Positions 24,999-34,264 are shown, counted from the first letter of the stretch. The stretch: DNA of 47,285 nt from CAKUFA01 sp963627465 (GCA_963627465.1 CAVGBO010000063.1:1-47285); one strand, 5' to 3'. The notes: generated by a model not told the origin, from the letters alone. A program made the numbers and translations.

Positions 24999-26531
24999 TT
25001 ACTGCCAATACTTTCCGTCCAGTTCTCGGAACTGGATGGCTTCTGCTACGTCTTGGGTTTCAATGCTCTCTGCGCCACGCAAGTCGGCGATGGTTCTTGC
25101 TACCTTCAGCACACGTCCGTAGGCACGCATGCTCATGCCCATCCGCTCCACGGCTAAATGCAGGATCTGCGTGGCCTCATGATTCAGCGCACAATAGCGC
25201 TTGGAGAGCCGGGAATCCAGCTGGGCATTGCAGTGAATGCCGTCCTTCCGGTATCGCTGCTGCTGAATCTCCCGGGCTTTACGGACACGTGCTGCCACCA
25301 CATCGGAGGACTCTGCACCTTGAGAGGCGTTGATTTCCTTCACCGGCACAGCGTCAACCTCTACCTGAATATCAATTCGATCCAGCAAAGGACCGGATAC
25401 CCGATCAAGATATCGGCGAATCTCCCGCTGAGAGCAGCGGCATTGCTTGGTTTTGCTGCCGAAATAGCCGCAGGGACAGGGGTTCATGCTGGCGATGAGC
25501 ATGAAGCTGGATTGATACTGTGCCTGATTCTGCACACGGGTAACGGAAACCACCCCATCCTCCAAAGGCTGCCGAAGAGCTTCCAACGCAGGACGGCTGA
25601 ACTCGGGCAGTTCATCGAGGAACAGCACCCCATTGTGAGACAGAGACACTTCGCCGGGCTTGGCGTTAGCACCGCCGCCAATCAGGGATGCAACGGAAGC
25701 ACTGTGGTGAGGCGCACAGAAAGGACGTGTCACCATCAAGCCGCTGCCGGGAGAAAGCTTGCCTGCAATGGAGTGAATCCGAGTGGTTTCCAGTGCCTCC
25801 TCAAAGGTCATGGGCGGAAGAATACCGGGCAGGCACCGTGCCAGCATGGTTTTGCCGCTGCCGGGCACGCCGATCATCAGCATGTTGTGCCCACCGGCGG
25901 CTGCTACCTCCAGCGCACGGCGTGCGCCCAACTGCCCCTGCACCTGCGCTAAGTCGCATAGGGGCTGCCGCTCCTGCAAAATATCGGAATAGGTGCGCTG
26001 CACCTGCGCCGGGATGTGCTCCCGGCCGTTCAGGTGGGCAACAACCTCCCGCAAATTGGCAGCAGGATGAACACAAATGCCCTGAATGCAGGCAACCTCC
26101 ATGGCGTTCCCCTTGGGCAGAATCACATCGGTAATGCCTTGCTCGCTGGCACTGATGACCATGGGCAGTGCACCGCGAACGGGCTGAAGGGAACCGTCCA
26201 GCGACAGTTCGCCCAGCAGCAGCACCTTGGTGAGATCCATCTGCTCCAACTGGGAGGAGGCCATGAGCACACTGACGGCAATGGGCAGGTCAAAGGCAGG
26301 CCCTTCTTTTTTCATGTCCGCAGGTGCCAGGTTCACGGTGACTCGAGCCACAGGCATGGCAAAGCCGGAGTTCACAATGGCGGCACTGACCCGGTCTCGG
26401 CTTTCCTTCACGGAAGCATCCGGCAGGCCGATGATTTCCAATACGGGCAGACCGGGAGCAGCATAGACTTCCACCTTGACGGCGAAGCCATTGACACCGC
26501 TTAGCCCATAGCCCAAAGTCTGTGCCAGCAC
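24999..26531 (-). CDS. comM: Mg-chelatase-like AAA ATPase ComM/YifB
   Basis: Product of 510 residues. The N-terminal Lon-protease-like ChlI domain (GYGLSGVNGFAVKVEVYAAPGLPVLEIIGLPDASVKESRDRV) precedes an AAA+ core with Walker A GVPGSGKTML, Walker B LFLDELPEF, the motif MLIASMNPCPCGYFG, and a C-terminal helical domain (RAYGRVLKVARTIADL). In naturally competent bacteria ComM is a hexameric helicase that extends branch migration of incoming DNA; the family is widespread beyond them. It is the last gene of ychF / ATP-grasp / comM. Confidence 0.94.
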   Translation of the reverse strand: MLAQTLGYGLSGVNGFAVKVEVYAAPGLPVLEIIGLPDASVKESRDRVSAAIVNSGFAMPVARVTVNLAPADMKKEGPAFDLPIAVSVLMASSQLEQMDLTKVLLLGELSLDGSLQPVRGALPMVISASEQGITDVILPKGNAMEVACIQGICVHPAANLREVVAHLNGREHIPAQVQRTYSDILQERQPLCDLAQVQGQLGARRALEVAAAGGHNMLMIGVPGSGKTMLARCLPGILPPMTFEEALETTRIHSIAGKLSPGSGLMVTRPFCAPHHSASVASLIGGGANAKPGEVSLSHNGVLFLDELPEFSRPALEALRQPLEDGVVSVTRVQNQAQYQSSFMLIASMNPCPCGYFGSKTKQCRCSQREIRRYLDRVSGPLLDRIDIQVEVDAVPVKEINASQGAESSDVVAARVRKAREIQQQRYRKDGIHCNAQLDSRLSKRYCALNHEATQILHLAVERMGMSMRAYGRVLKVARTIADLRGAESIETQDVAEAIQFRELDGKYWQ

Positions 26532-26569
26532 ACGGACGCCCCCTTTATCACGTTCTGTAAGCTTGTGCC

Positions 26570-27580
26570 TTACAAATCAATAAACTTTTCAAACTCCGGC
26601 AGGATGCCGATGCCATCCGGATAATGGGCGGCAAACTGGGGAATGGCATGGCTGGGGAAGGAGTTCCCCTCAATGAAGGTAGGCCCATCCTCCGTGATGG
26701 CCACATCCCAGGCCACAAAGCGCATCTGGGGCACTTTCTGGGCAGCCTCCAGGCACATCTTCTTCGCTTCCTCCCAGTAGGGGATGGTGAAGCCCACAAT
26801 GGGCGTGCCGGTCATGGGATGGTTCTCATAGGTGTTGCCCTGCTTGTCGGCACCCACGGTTTTCAGCATGCCGCTGTCCAAATCAATACGGGCAGCCATG
26901 CCGCCACAGTCCACATTGTCCATCACCTTGCCGTTGCCGATGCGCAGGAAGGCGTACACAATGCCCTGCTGTTTATCCCCCAAAAGGGTGGCAATGCGGC
27001 AGGTATTGACGGAAGTGGGGCACAGGGTGGCCATGTCGTGGTGTTGTACCACTATTTCTTCCAGAATGCCGATGCCCTTGTCCAGCAGTAGCTGCTTGAA
27101 GGCTTCTGCGCCGTCCTTCCAGTCTTCTTCTGTGAATTTCAGGATACCCTGACCGCTGGAACCTTCCAGCGGCTTACCGATGAGCTGCGTATTTCCATCG
27201 GTGATATCCGCCAAAGCGGCAGGGTCGGTGTCGGTGTTAATCAACAGCCACTTGCGGTGGACGTATTCGCCGAAGAGCTGATTGAACTGGGTCTTGTCAT
27301 CGAAGAAATGCCAGTAGGCCTTGTCATTCATCCGCCGCACAATGTTATTGGAAATGCCACGGGTAATGACAGTTTTCCGCTGGGCGTCATTCAGCTTGTA
27401 CATTTCGGCGATCTTGTAATCCACATAGCCGGCATTGTACTTCAGTGCACAGTCCAGCATATCACGCATTAGCCATGCATGGGATTTGCCGCTGCGCTTC
27501 TCCAGCGTTTTGGTGGTCTCCCGCATACGCTTCCAGTCGATTCTTACAGCGCGCTTCACAAAGTAAGACAATCTGCTCAT
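26570..27580 (-). CDS. Sugar-transfer-associated ATP-grasp domain protein
   Basis: Product of 336 residues. The ATP-grasp fold is shown by LIGKPLEGSSGQGI (phosphate-binding loop), ILEEIVVQHHDMATLCPTSVNTCRIATLL, and the metal-binding end FVAWDVAITEDGPTFIEGNSFP with the E-x-N pair. This subgroup is often found among polysaccharide or teichoic acid genes and presumably ligates a carboxylate to an amine; the substrate is unknown. Here it is between ychF (18-bp gap) and comM (38-bp gap). N-terminal ~90 residues are helical and basic. Confidence 0.82.
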   Translation of the reverse strand: MSRLSYFVKRAVRIDWKRMRETTKTLEKRSGKSHAWLMRDMLDCALKYNAGYVDYKIAEMYKLNDAQRKTVITRGISNNIVRRMNDKAYWHFFDDKTQFNQLFGEYVHRKWLLINTDTDPAALADITDGNTQLIGKPLEGSSGQGILKFTEEDWKDGAEAFKQLLLDKGIGILEEIVVQHHDMATLCPTSVNTCRIATLLGDKQQGIVYAFLRIGNGKVMDNVDCGGMAARIDLDSGMLKTVGADKQGNTYENHPMTGTPIVGFTIPYWEEAKKMCLEAAQKVPQMRFVAWDVAITEDGPTFIEGNSFPSHAIPQFAAHYPDGIGILPEFEKFIDL

Positions 27581-27598
27581 GGCCTTCAGATCCCTTCT

Positions 27599-28696
27599 TT
27601 AGACATTGAAGCGGAACAACGTAATGTCGCCGTCCTTCATGACATAATCCTTGCCTTCGGAGCGAACCAGACCCTTTTCCTTGCAGGCAGCCATGGAACC
27701 AAGCTCCACCAGGGTGTCGAAGGGGACGATTTCCGCACGGATGAAGCCCTTCTCAAAATCTGTGTGAATCTTGCCGGCGGCCTGAGGTGCCTTGGTGCCT
27801 TCCTTGATGGTCCATGCACGGCATTCGTCTTCACCGGCAGTCAGGAAGGAAATCAGTCCCAGCAGACGATAGCAGGCGGTGATCAGCCGATCCAGACCGC
27901 TCTGGCCGATGCCCAGCTCTTCGATGAACTCCGCCTTTTCCTCGGGATCCATCTGGGCGATCTCTTCCTCAATCTGTGCGGAGATCACCAGCATTTCGGC
28001 ATGCTCGGCCTTGGCAATGGCTTCCACCTTGTCCAGACCGGGAATTTCGCTCACATCCTTGCCCAAGTCGCTGTCCGCAATGTTGGCAGCGTAGATGACG
28101 GGCTTGGTGGTCAGCAGGAACCAGCTGTCCACGATTTCCTTCTCTTCATCCGTATAGGGATAGGTACGGGCAGGCTTGCCGCTCTCCAGATGGGCATACA
28201 GCTTTTCTGCCAATTCGGCTTCCGCACCGGCCTTCTTGTCGCCGCCACGCAGGTTTTTCACGGCACGATCCTTGCGGCGTTGGACGGTATCCATGTCGGC
28301 GAAGATTAGCTCCAGATTGATGGTCTCAATATCCCGAGCAGGGTCGATGGAACCGTCCACGTGGATGATGTTCTCATCTTCAAAGCAACGCACCACATGC
28401 ACGATGGCATCCACTTCACGGATGTGGCTGAGGAACTTGTTGCCAAGACCCTCGCCGTGGCTGGCACCCTTCACCAATCCGGCAATGTCCACAAACTCAA
28501 TGGTGGTGGGGGTCACCTTCTTGGGGTGATACATATTGGCCAGCACGTCCAGTCGGCTGTCCGGCACCATAACCACGCCGGTGTTGGGCTCAATGGTGCA
28601 GAAAGGATAATTGGCAGCCTGTGCGCCTGCCTTCGTAATTGCATTGAAAAGTGTGCTCTTTCCCACATTGGGAAGTCCCACAACGCCAAGTTTCAT
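27599..28696 (-). CDS. ychF: Redox-regulated ATPase YchF (OBG family)
   Basis: Product of 365 residues. P-loop GLPNVGKSTLFNAIT (7-21), switch region NYPFCTIEPNTGVV, DIAGLVKGAS, an ATP-specifying G4 variant (YAANIADSD region instead of NKxD), the coiled-coil insertion, and the C-terminal TGS domain ending with KDYVMKDGDITLFRFNV. YchF hydrolyses ATP rather than GTP and associates with ribosomes. First gene of its operon, with a promoter at 28740-28768. Confidence 0.96.
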   Translation of the reverse strand: MKLGVVGLPNVGKSTLFNAITKAGAQAANYPFCTIEPNTGVVMVPDSRLDVLANMYHPKKVTPTTIEFVDIAGLVKGASHGEGLGNKFLSHIREVDAIVHVVRCFEDENIIHVDGSIDPARDIETINLELIFADMDTVQRRKDRAVKNLRGGDKKAGAEAELAEKLYAHLESGKPARTYPYTDEEKEIVDSWFLLTTKPVIYAANIADSDLGKDVSEIPGLDKVEAIAKAEHAEMLVISAQIEEEIAQMDPEEKAEFIEELGIGQSGLDRLITACYRLLGLISFLTAGEDECRAWTIKEGTKAPQAAGKIHTDFEKGFIRAEIVPFDTLVELGSMAACKEKGLVRSEGKDYVMKDGDITLFRFNV

Positions 28697-28739
28697 ATCG
28701 GTACGTTCTCCTCTCGTGTTGTTCCTCTACCAAGAAAAT

Positions 28740-28768
28740 ATTATACTTGATGAAAACAAGAAAAGCAA
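28740..28768 (-). promoter_or_regulatory. SigA promoter of ychF operon
   Basis: Minus strand TTGCTT (complement of 28763-28768), 17-bp spacer, TATAAT (complement of 28740-28745), 44 bp upstream of the ychF start. Confidence 0.78.
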
Positions 28769-28808
28769 TCTTGAAAGCCGACTTGATTGTAAAAATCCTG
28801 GTTCTACC

Positions 28809-28837
28809 GTGACAGCAGCGGATTTTGATGATATAAT
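28809..28837 (+). promoter_or_regulatory. SigA promoter of uppP
   Basis: GTGACA (28809-28814), 17-bp spacer, TATAAT (28832-28837), about 50 bp before uppP. Confidence 0.75.
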
Positions 28838-28888
28838 GCACCTGTGTGTGCCTGACAAGCACAATCATGATTTGAAGGAGTGTTGACA

Positions 28889-29722
28889 TTGACCATTCTC
28901 CAGGCGATTGTGCTTGGTCTCGTACAGGGATTGACGGAATTTCTTCCGGTATCCTCCAGCGGTCATTTGATTCTTGCCCGAGCCATCATGGGCATTTCGG
29001 ACGAAGCGGCGGCCACCGGCGCTTACCTGATGCTGGATGTGCTGCTGCATGTAGGCACGCTGCTGGCGGTGATCGTGGTATTCTGGAAGGACTGGTGGGA
29101 GATTCTGAAGAATCCCTTTAAGTCCAAGACTTTGGGACTGCTGTTTCTGGCCTCCCTGCCTACCTTGGCGGTGGTAGTGCTGTTCAACGACTTTGTGGAG
29201 CAGTTTTTCACCGGCTGGTTCCTGGGTGTCAGTTTCCTGATTACCGCTGTTTTCCTGTTGATTGCGGAAGCTGTCAGCCACAGCAGGAAGCTGAAGGCGG
29301 AGCAGCCTGGCATCAAGCATGCCCTCGTCATGGGCTTCATGCAGGCACTGGCGATTCTGCCCGGTGTCAGCCGCAGCGGCTCTACCCTGACTGGCGGTCT
29401 GGCCTCTGGGTTGAACCGGAAGAGTGCAGCCAAGTTTGCTTTCATGATGAGCGCACCGGCGATTCTGGGCAGCCTTTTGTATGAAGGCAAGAATGCCATT
29501 GAAGAAGGTTCCTTGGCTCAGCTGGCTTTGGTGCCTACCATTGTAGGCGTGGTGGTGGCAGCCATCAGCGGCTATCTGGCCATTCGGTTCATGCTGAAGC
29601 TGATCAACAAGGCATCCTTGAACTGGTTCTCTCTTTACCTGGCCATTCTGGGCTTTGTAATCCTCTGCCTACAGCTGGGCGGTTGCACCGCTCTGCCTGC
29701 ATTCCAGCTGCCTGTAGCGTGA
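28889..29722 (+). CDS. uppP: Undecaprenyl-diphosphatase UppP (BacA)
   Basis: Product of about 277 residues, polytopic membrane enzyme that dephosphorylates undecaprenyl diphosphate to recycle the lipid carrier for cell-wall synthesis and contributes to bacitracin tolerance. Signature motifs: LVQGLTEFLPVSSSGHLIL near the N-terminus and LPGVSRSGSTLTGGL (~155-170). I prefer the TTG at 28889, 8 nt after AAGGAG; the in-frame GTG at 28880 overlaps that ribosome site. It is followed by dacA, another wall gene, which has its own promoter. Confidence 0.94.
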   Translation: MTILQAIVLGLVQGLTEFLPVSSSGHLILARAIMGISDEAAATGAYLMLDVLLHVGTLLAVIVVFWKDWWEILKNPFKSKTLGLLFLASLPTLAVVVLFNDFVEQFFTGWFLGVSFLITAVFLLIAEAVSHSRKLKAEQPGIKHALVMGFMQALAILPGVSRSGSTLTGGLASGLNRKSAAKFAFMMSAPAILGSLLYEGKNAIEEGSLAQLALVPTIVGVVVAAISGYLAIRFMLKLINKASLNWFSLYLAILGFVILCLQLGGCTALPAFQLPVA

Positions 29723-29725
29723 ATC

Positions 29726-29754
29726 TGTACAAATGGTTTCTTCGGTGTTATAAT
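29726..29754 (+). promoter_or_regulatory. Promoter of dacA
   Basis: TGTACA (29726-29731), 17-bp spacer, TATAAT (29749-29754). Confidence 0.65.
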
Positions 29755-29785
29755 AATGCAATTGCTGTCGGGAGGTGAGTAGGAA

Positions 29786-31252
29786 GTGCGTTCATTCCAG
29801 CGATGGATCAGTCTGCTTTTGGCATGTATGTTCGTGCTCTGCTCAACCCCGGCACTGGCCGTTGAATCAGAGGATAAAATCGTAGAGCCTACTCTTTCGC
29901 CGGACGCTGCAACCTACTCCGAAGAAACACCCGAGCTGCTGGAAGAGGATCAGCTGATTGCCTATTCCGCCATTTTGGTGGAGGAAAACAGCGGCGAAGT
30001 GATTTTTGAAAAAGATGCGGATACGGTGCGGTATCCTGCTTCTACCACCAAGATCATGACGGTGCTGCTGGCACTGATGATGGTGGAGGATCTGGATCAA
30101 ACCGTGGTCGTCAGCGAAACGGCGGTGGATATTCCATCCGACTCCTCTACCATGAGTTTGACTGCCGGTGAGGAGCTTAGCTTCCGTGACGTACTGTACG
30201 GCACCATGATGATTTCCGCCAACGATGGTGCTAACGTGATTGCCGAAACCGTGTCCGGCAGCATTGCCAACTTTGTGGATCTTATGAACCAGACGGCGGA
30301 GATCTTCGGCTGCACCAACACCCACTTCGCCAATCCCCATGGCTACCATGATGACAATCATTACACCACGGCACGGGATATGGCGATCATTGCCCGGGAG
30401 GCCATGCAGAATGAGACATTCCGTGAAATCGTGGGCACCACCAGCTACAGCATTGCTAAGACCAATAAGCACCGTGCCCGCTCCCTGACCAGCAGATCTA
30501 CCATTCTGTTGACGGGGACAACGGACAGCCCTAACAAGTATTACTACCAGTATGCTACCGGCATCAAAACCGGTTCCCACAGCAAGGCAGGCTACTGCTT
30601 TGTGGGTTCTGCGGAAAAGGATGGGGTTAACCTCATTTCGGTGGTGCTGTATACATCCCGCCGGGGCATGTGGACGGATACCAAGAAGCTGATGGAATAC
30701 GGTTTCTCCCAGTACGTGTCCGTTTCTCCAGTGGATTTGTACAACATGAATCCCATCACGCTGGAAACCTCCGGCTTCTCCCTGTCTGATACGGCCATGG
30801 GCAAATTGTCCCTGACCTGCGTGGCGGTGGATGAGGAAGCACGCAATACTAGGATAACGGCCACTCAAGATGAGATTGATGCCATGGCCTCCAACCTTCG
30901 CAGTACGGTGCTGATTGAATACACCCGGGACTTTACGGCACCCATTACGGCAGGTGAAGTCATCGGCAAAATGACCTATTTCACCGACAGCGGCAAGGCG
31001 GTTGAATACAACCTGATTGCATCCCGTTCCATTGCCAAGCGGGAGAATGCCCCCAAGACGCTGGAGGAGATCGTAGCCGAAACGGATGCAGATCCCAATC
31101 CCTTCCCGCCGCTGACGGTGGAGCTTGTGGCCTACATGGTGATTCCCGTCTTCCTACTGTGGCTCGTTATCCATCTGCTTCGGAAGATGATGAAGAAGCG
31201 CCGGGTGCACAATGCCAAAGTACCGAAACCGAAGAGCAGGTATATGAAGTAA
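29786..31252 (+). CDS. dacA: D-alanyl-D-alanine carboxypeptidase (PBP5 family)
   Basis: Product of 488 residues, exported. Signal peptide at 1-25 (ending PALA), then the SxxK-type transpeptidase-fold domain: STTK with Ser86/Lys89, SAN at 144-146 and KTG at 261-263. After it comes the PBP5 C-terminal beta domain, and at ~455-475 a hydrophobic helix followed by a basic tail, so the protein is anchored by a C-terminal transmembrane segment. It trims the terminal D-Ala of peptidoglycan stem peptides. Start is GTG with GGGAGGTGAG upstream. Terminator at 31259. Confidence 0.94.
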   Translation: MRSFQRWISLLLACMFVLCSTPALAVESEDKIVEPTLSPDAATYSEETPELLEEDQLIAYSAILVEENSGEVIFEKDADTVRYPASTTKIMTVLLALMMVEDLDQTVVVSETAVDIPSDSSTMSLTAGEELSFRDVLYGTMMISANDGANVIAETVSGSIANFVDLMNQTAEIFGCTNTHFANPHGYHDDNHYTTARDMAIIAREAMQNETFREIVGTTSYSIAKTNKHRARSLTSRSTILLTGTTDSPNKYYYQYATGIKTGSHSKAGYCFVGSAEKDGVNLISVVLYTSRRGMWTDTKKLMEYGFSQYVSVSPVDLYNMNPITLETSGFSLSDTAMGKLSLTCVAVDEEARNTRITATQDEIDAMASNLRSTVLIEYTRDFTAPITAGEVIGKMTYFTDSGKAVEYNLIASRSIAKRENAPKTLEEIVAETDADPNPFPPLTVELVAYMVIPVFLLWLVIHLLRKMMKKRRVHNAKVPKPKSRYMK

Positions 31253-31258
31253 GTGAAG

Positions 31259-31287
31259 ATCGCAGGGCGATATGCTCTGCGATTTTT
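31259..31287 (+). terminator. Intrinsic terminator of dacA
   Basis: ATCGCAGGGC (31259-31268) pairs with GCTCTGCGAT (31274-31283, one G-U), followed by TTTT. Confidence 0.88.
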
Positions 31288-31312
31288 CATTGTTCTCTTT
31301 TTGTACTTCACC

Positions 31313-31341
31313 TTGACATAGTAACTCCTATCCACTAAACT
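31313..31341 (+). promoter_or_regulatory. SigA promoter of the TrpXYZ-type ABC operon
   Basis: TTGACA (31313-31318), 17-bp spacer, TAAACT (31336-31341). The leader of ~55 nt contains a small hairpin (TGCGGTGA/TCATCGCA) but no T-box or known riboswitch pattern. Confidence 0.78.
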
Positions 31342-31401
31342 TCACCCTGTAGTAGATGCGGTGATGATTCATCGCAAAGTAGGTTTGAAGGAGGGTTTTC
31401 T

Positions 31402-32352
31402 ATGAAAAAGTTGATTGCTATGCTCATGACCCTATGCCTTGCACTCGGATGTGTCGCCTGTGCCGGTGCTGAAGAAGAGAAGACCTATACGGTTGGTATT
31501 ATTCAGCTGGTACAGCACACCGCACTGGATGCCGCTACCAAGGGCTTCCGGGATGCGTTGACCGAAAAGCTGGGCGATAAGGTTGTTTTTGATGAACAGA
31601 ATGCATCCGGCGACTCGGCTGCCTGCGCAACCATTGCCAACGGCTTCGTTTCTGCCGGTGTTGATTTGATTATGGCCAATGCTACACCTGCTCTGCAGGC
31701 GGCTGTCAGTGCCACGGCTGATATCCCGATTCTGGGCACTTCCATTTCCCACTACGGCACGGCCCTTGATATCAGCGACTGGAAGGGCTACACCGAGCTG
31801 AATGTTTCCGGCACCAGCGACCTGGCTCCTCTGGATGGACAGGCGGACATGATTAAGGAACTGTTCCCCGATGCCAAGAAGGTTGCCCTGCTGTACTGCT
31901 CTGCTGAAGCAAACTCCGCTTACCAGATCGGCGTCATTAAGGGCTACCTGGAAGAGCTGGGCTTCGAAACGGAAGAGTATGCGTTCACTGACTCCAACGA
32001 CGTTGCTTCCATGGCACAAAGCGCAACGGAGTGCGACGTAATTTACATCCCCACCGATAACACGGCTGCTGCCTACACCGAAACCATTGCTAACGTGGTG
32101 CTCCCTGCCAAGACCCCTGTTGTAGCCGGTGAAGAAGGCATCTGCGCAGGCTGCGGCGTTGCAACGCTGACCATCAGCTACTATGACCTTGGCTACAAGA
32201 CCGGTGAAATGGCCTATGAAGTGCTGGTGAACGGTGCAGACGTATCCACCATGGAAATCGCCTTTGCTCCTCAGTTCACCAAGAAGTACAACGCTGCCAA
32301 CTGTGCAGAGCTGGGCATCACCGTTCCTGATGATTACGAGCCCATTGAGTAA
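31402..32352 (+). CDS. ABC transporter substrate-binding protein (TrpX-like, PF04392 type)
   Basis: Product of 316 residues, exported. N-terminal signal with two nearby cysteines (LGCVACAGA); it could be a lipoprotein at either Cys, but neither fits the lipobox well and AGA|EEE fits signal peptidase I. The mature part has the family pattern: YTVGIIQLVQHTALDAATKGFRDAL, DLIMANATPALQAAV, IPILGTSISHYG, KKVALLYCSAEANSAYQIGVIKGYLEELG, VIYIPTDNTAAA, PVVAGEEGICAGCGVATLTISYYDLGY. Family members carry tryptophan, tyrosine or other small ligands; ligand unknown here. GAAGGAGGG upstream of the ATG. Confidence 0.9.
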   Translation: MKKLIAMLMTLCLALGCVACAGAEEEKTYTVGIIQLVQHTALDAATKGFRDALTEKLGDKVVFDEQNASGDSAACATIANGFVSAGVDLIMANATPALQAAVSATADIPILGTSISHYGTALDISDWKGYTELNVSGTSDLAPLDGQADMIKELFPDAKKVALLYCSAEANSAYQIGVIKGYLEELGFETEEYAFTDSNDVASMAQSATECDVIYIPTDNTAAAYTETIANVVLPAKTPVVAGEEGICAGCGVATLTISYYDLGYKTGEMAYEVLVNGADVSTMEIAFAPQFTKKYNAANCAELGITVPDDYEPIE

Positions 32353-32381
32353 AAAGTAAAGCATTGAATCCCTCGCACAGT

Positions 32382-32420
32382 GCGAAGCCATGGGGAGAGT
32401 CTCTCTTTTCATGGCTTCGC
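32382..32420 (+). terminator. Intercistronic hairpin between binding protein and permease
   Basis: GCGAAGCCAT (32382-32391) pairs perfectly with ATGGCTTCGC (32411-32420), with GAGA/TCTC stacking inside. No direct T-tract follows, so it more likely protects the upstream mRNA or causes partial termination. Confidence 0.65.
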
Positions 32421-32464
32421 CTTGCATCGTTTTCCTGATCACCTTGCTGGAGGAGGAGCTTTTC

Positions 32465-33394
32465 TTGGACATTTTGAAGCTGCTGAATGCCATGCCCGGC
32501 GCCGTATCTCAGGGACTCATCTGGGGCATTATGGCCATCGGCGTATACATTACTTATCGCATCTTGGACGTGGCTGATTTGACCGTTGACGGTTCTATCG
32601 CAACGGGCGGTGCTGTTGCGGCTATGCTCATCTTGAACGGCTGCAATGTGTACTTTGCATTACTGGCAGCTTTCGTTGTGGGTCTTCTCTGCGGTTTCGT
32701 CACAGGCATTTTCCATACGGCGATGGGCATCCCGGCTATTCTTGCCGGCATCCTGACCCAGCTGGCACTATACTCCATCAATCTGCGGATTATGGGCGGT
32801 AAAGCTAATACGGCCATCAGTGCCAACAAGTATGATTTGGTTGTTTCCCTGCGGGACGCTCGCTCCCTGTCCCTCAATAATCCAATTGTCATCCTTGTTG
32901 TATTCACGGTGGTACTGATTGTTGTGCTGTATATGTTCTTCGGCACGGAGTACGGCTCTGCTCTGCGTGCTACCGGCGCAAACACCCAGATGGCTCGTGC
33001 TCAGGGCATCAACACCAACCACGGCAAGGTGGTGGGATTGATGCTTTCCAACGGCCTGGTGGCGTTGGCAGGGGCTTTGCTGGCCCAGTATCAGGGCTTT
33101 GCAGATGTGAGCATGGGTCGTGGTGCCATCGTCATTGGCCTGGCGGCTGTGATCATCGGCGAGGTGGTGTTCGGCAAAGTGTTCAAGGCCTTTGGCGGCA
33201 AGTTGACTGCTGTGTCCATCGGTGCCGTGATTTATTACATCGTAATGCAAGTGGTACTTTGGCTCGGACTGAACACCAACGACCTGAAGATGCTCACCGC
33301 ATTGATCGTGGCTCTGTTCTTGGCCATTCCTTATTGGAAGGGAAAGCTTTATTCCGTACGTGCCGGCCGCAAGGAGGTGAAAAAGCATGCTTGA
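32465..33394 (+). CDS. ABC transporter permease (TrpY-like)
   Basis: Product of about 309 residues with 8-9 hydrophobic segments, of the BPD_transp_2 / LivH-like type: GLIWGIMAIGVYITYRILDVADLTVDGSIATGGAVAA, GIPAILAGILTQLALYSINLRIMGG, ALRATGANTQMARAQGIN (cytoplasmic coupling loop), GRGAIVIGLAAVIIGEVVFG. I chose the TTG at 32465, 7-8 nt after GGAGGAGG; the upstream in-frame ATG at 32390 falls inside the intercistronic hairpin and has no ribosome site. Overlaps the ATPase gene by 8 bp. Confidence 0.9.
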   Translation: MDILKLLNAMPGAVSQGLIWGIMAIGVYITYRILDVADLTVDGSIATGGAVAAMLILNGCNVYFALLAAFVVGLLCGFVTGIFHTAMGIPAILAGILTQLALYSINLRIMGGKANTAISANKYDLVVSLRDARSLSLNNPIVILVVFTVVLIVVLYMFFGTEYGSALRATGANTQMARAQGINTNHGKVVGLMLSNGLVALAGALLAQYQGFADVSMGRGAIVIGLAAVIIGEVVFGKVFKAFGGKLTAVSIGAVIYYIVMQVVLWLGLNTNDLKMLTALIVALFLAIPYWKGKLYSVRAGRKEVKKHA

Positions 33395-34181
33395 GCTTCG
33401 TAACATCAGCAAAACCTTTAACCCGGGAACCATTACGGAGAAGCGTGCTCTTTCCGACCTGAGCCTGCACCTGAATCCCGGAGATTTTGTCACGGTCATT
33501 GGTGGCAACGGTGCCGGAAAGTCTACCATGCTGAACGCTGTTGCTGGCGTGTTCAATGTGGATGCTGGCAGTATTCTCATTGATGGGGTTAATGTGACTC
33601 GCCTGCCGGAGCATAAGCGTGCTGCTATGCTGGGGCGGGTTTTCCAGGATCCTATGATCGGCACGGCTGCCACCATGAATATTGAGGAAAATCTGGCACT
33701 TGCGTACCGCAGAGGTCAGCGGCGCACCCTTCGCTGGGGCATTAAACCCAAGGAGCGGGAAGAGTACCGGGACTTGCTGGCTATGCTGGGATTGGGTTTG
33801 GAAGACAGAATGACCAGCAAGGTGGGACTGCTGTCCGGCGGTCAGCGGCAGGCACTGACATTGCTGATGGCGACCCTGAAGCAGCCCAAATTGCTCCTGC
33901 TGGACGAGCATACGGCAGCACTGGATCCCAAAACGGCGGCCAATGTGCTGGGCTTGACCCAGAAGATCATTGCAGAGAATCATCTCACTGCACTGATGAT
34001 TACCCATAACATGAAGGATGCACTGCAGTACGGCAACCGTACCATCATGATGCATGAAGGCACAGTGATTCTGGACATTGATGCCGAAACGAAAAAGCGC
34101 ATCGGCATTGAAGACTTGCTGGCCATGTTCGAGAAAGCCAGCGGCAAGGAATTGGCCAACGACCGCATGCTGCTGGGGTAA
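33387..34181 (+). CDS. ABC transporter ATP-binding protein (TrpZ-like)
   Basis: Product of 264 residues. Complete ABC ATPase: Walker A GGNGAGKST (~39-47), Q-loop VFQDP, signature LSGGQRQAL, Walker B LLLLDEHTAALD and switch MITHNM. The Walker B contains EHTAALD instead of EPTAALD, as is common in this subfamily. It energises the permease encoded just upstream. AAGGAGG lies before the ATG inside the end of the permease gene. This completes a three-gene importer. Confidence 0.93.
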   Translation: MLELRNISKTFNPGTITEKRALSDLSLHLNPGDFVTVIGGNGAGKSTMLNAVAGVFNVDAGSILIDGVNVTRLPEHKRAAMLGRVFQDPMIGTAATMNIEENLALAYRRGQRRTLRWGIKPKEREEYRDLLAMLGLGLEDRMTSKVGLLSGGQRQALTLLMATLKQPKLLLLDEHTAALDPKTAANVLGLTQKIIAENHLTALMITHNMKDALQYGNRTIMMHEGTVILDIDAETKKRIGIEDLLAMFEKASGKELANDRMLLG

Positions 34182-34193
34182 AATGAATACGAT

Positions 34194-34228
34194 GAAGCTC
34201 CGGAGGAAAAGATCTTCCGGAGCTTCTT
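34194..34228 (+). terminator. Terminator of the ABC operon
   Basis: GAAGCTCCGGA (34194-34204) pairs perfectly with TCCGGAGCTTC (34216-34226), followed by a short TTG; T-tract is weak. Confidence 0.7.
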
Positions 34229-34264
34229 GCCGCATATGGGGCAGAGGACAATCTGCTGTTTTGA

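Noticed and set aside
31342..31401. Possible T-box or riboswitch before the TrpXYZ-type operon
   Set aside because: The leader is only about 55 nt with one small hairpin; no T-box sequence or specifier-like structure is present.
32390..32464. Upstream ATG for the TrpY-like permease
   Set aside because: It lies in the intercistronic hairpin and lacks a ribosome site; TTG 32465 follows GGAGGAGG at the right distance.
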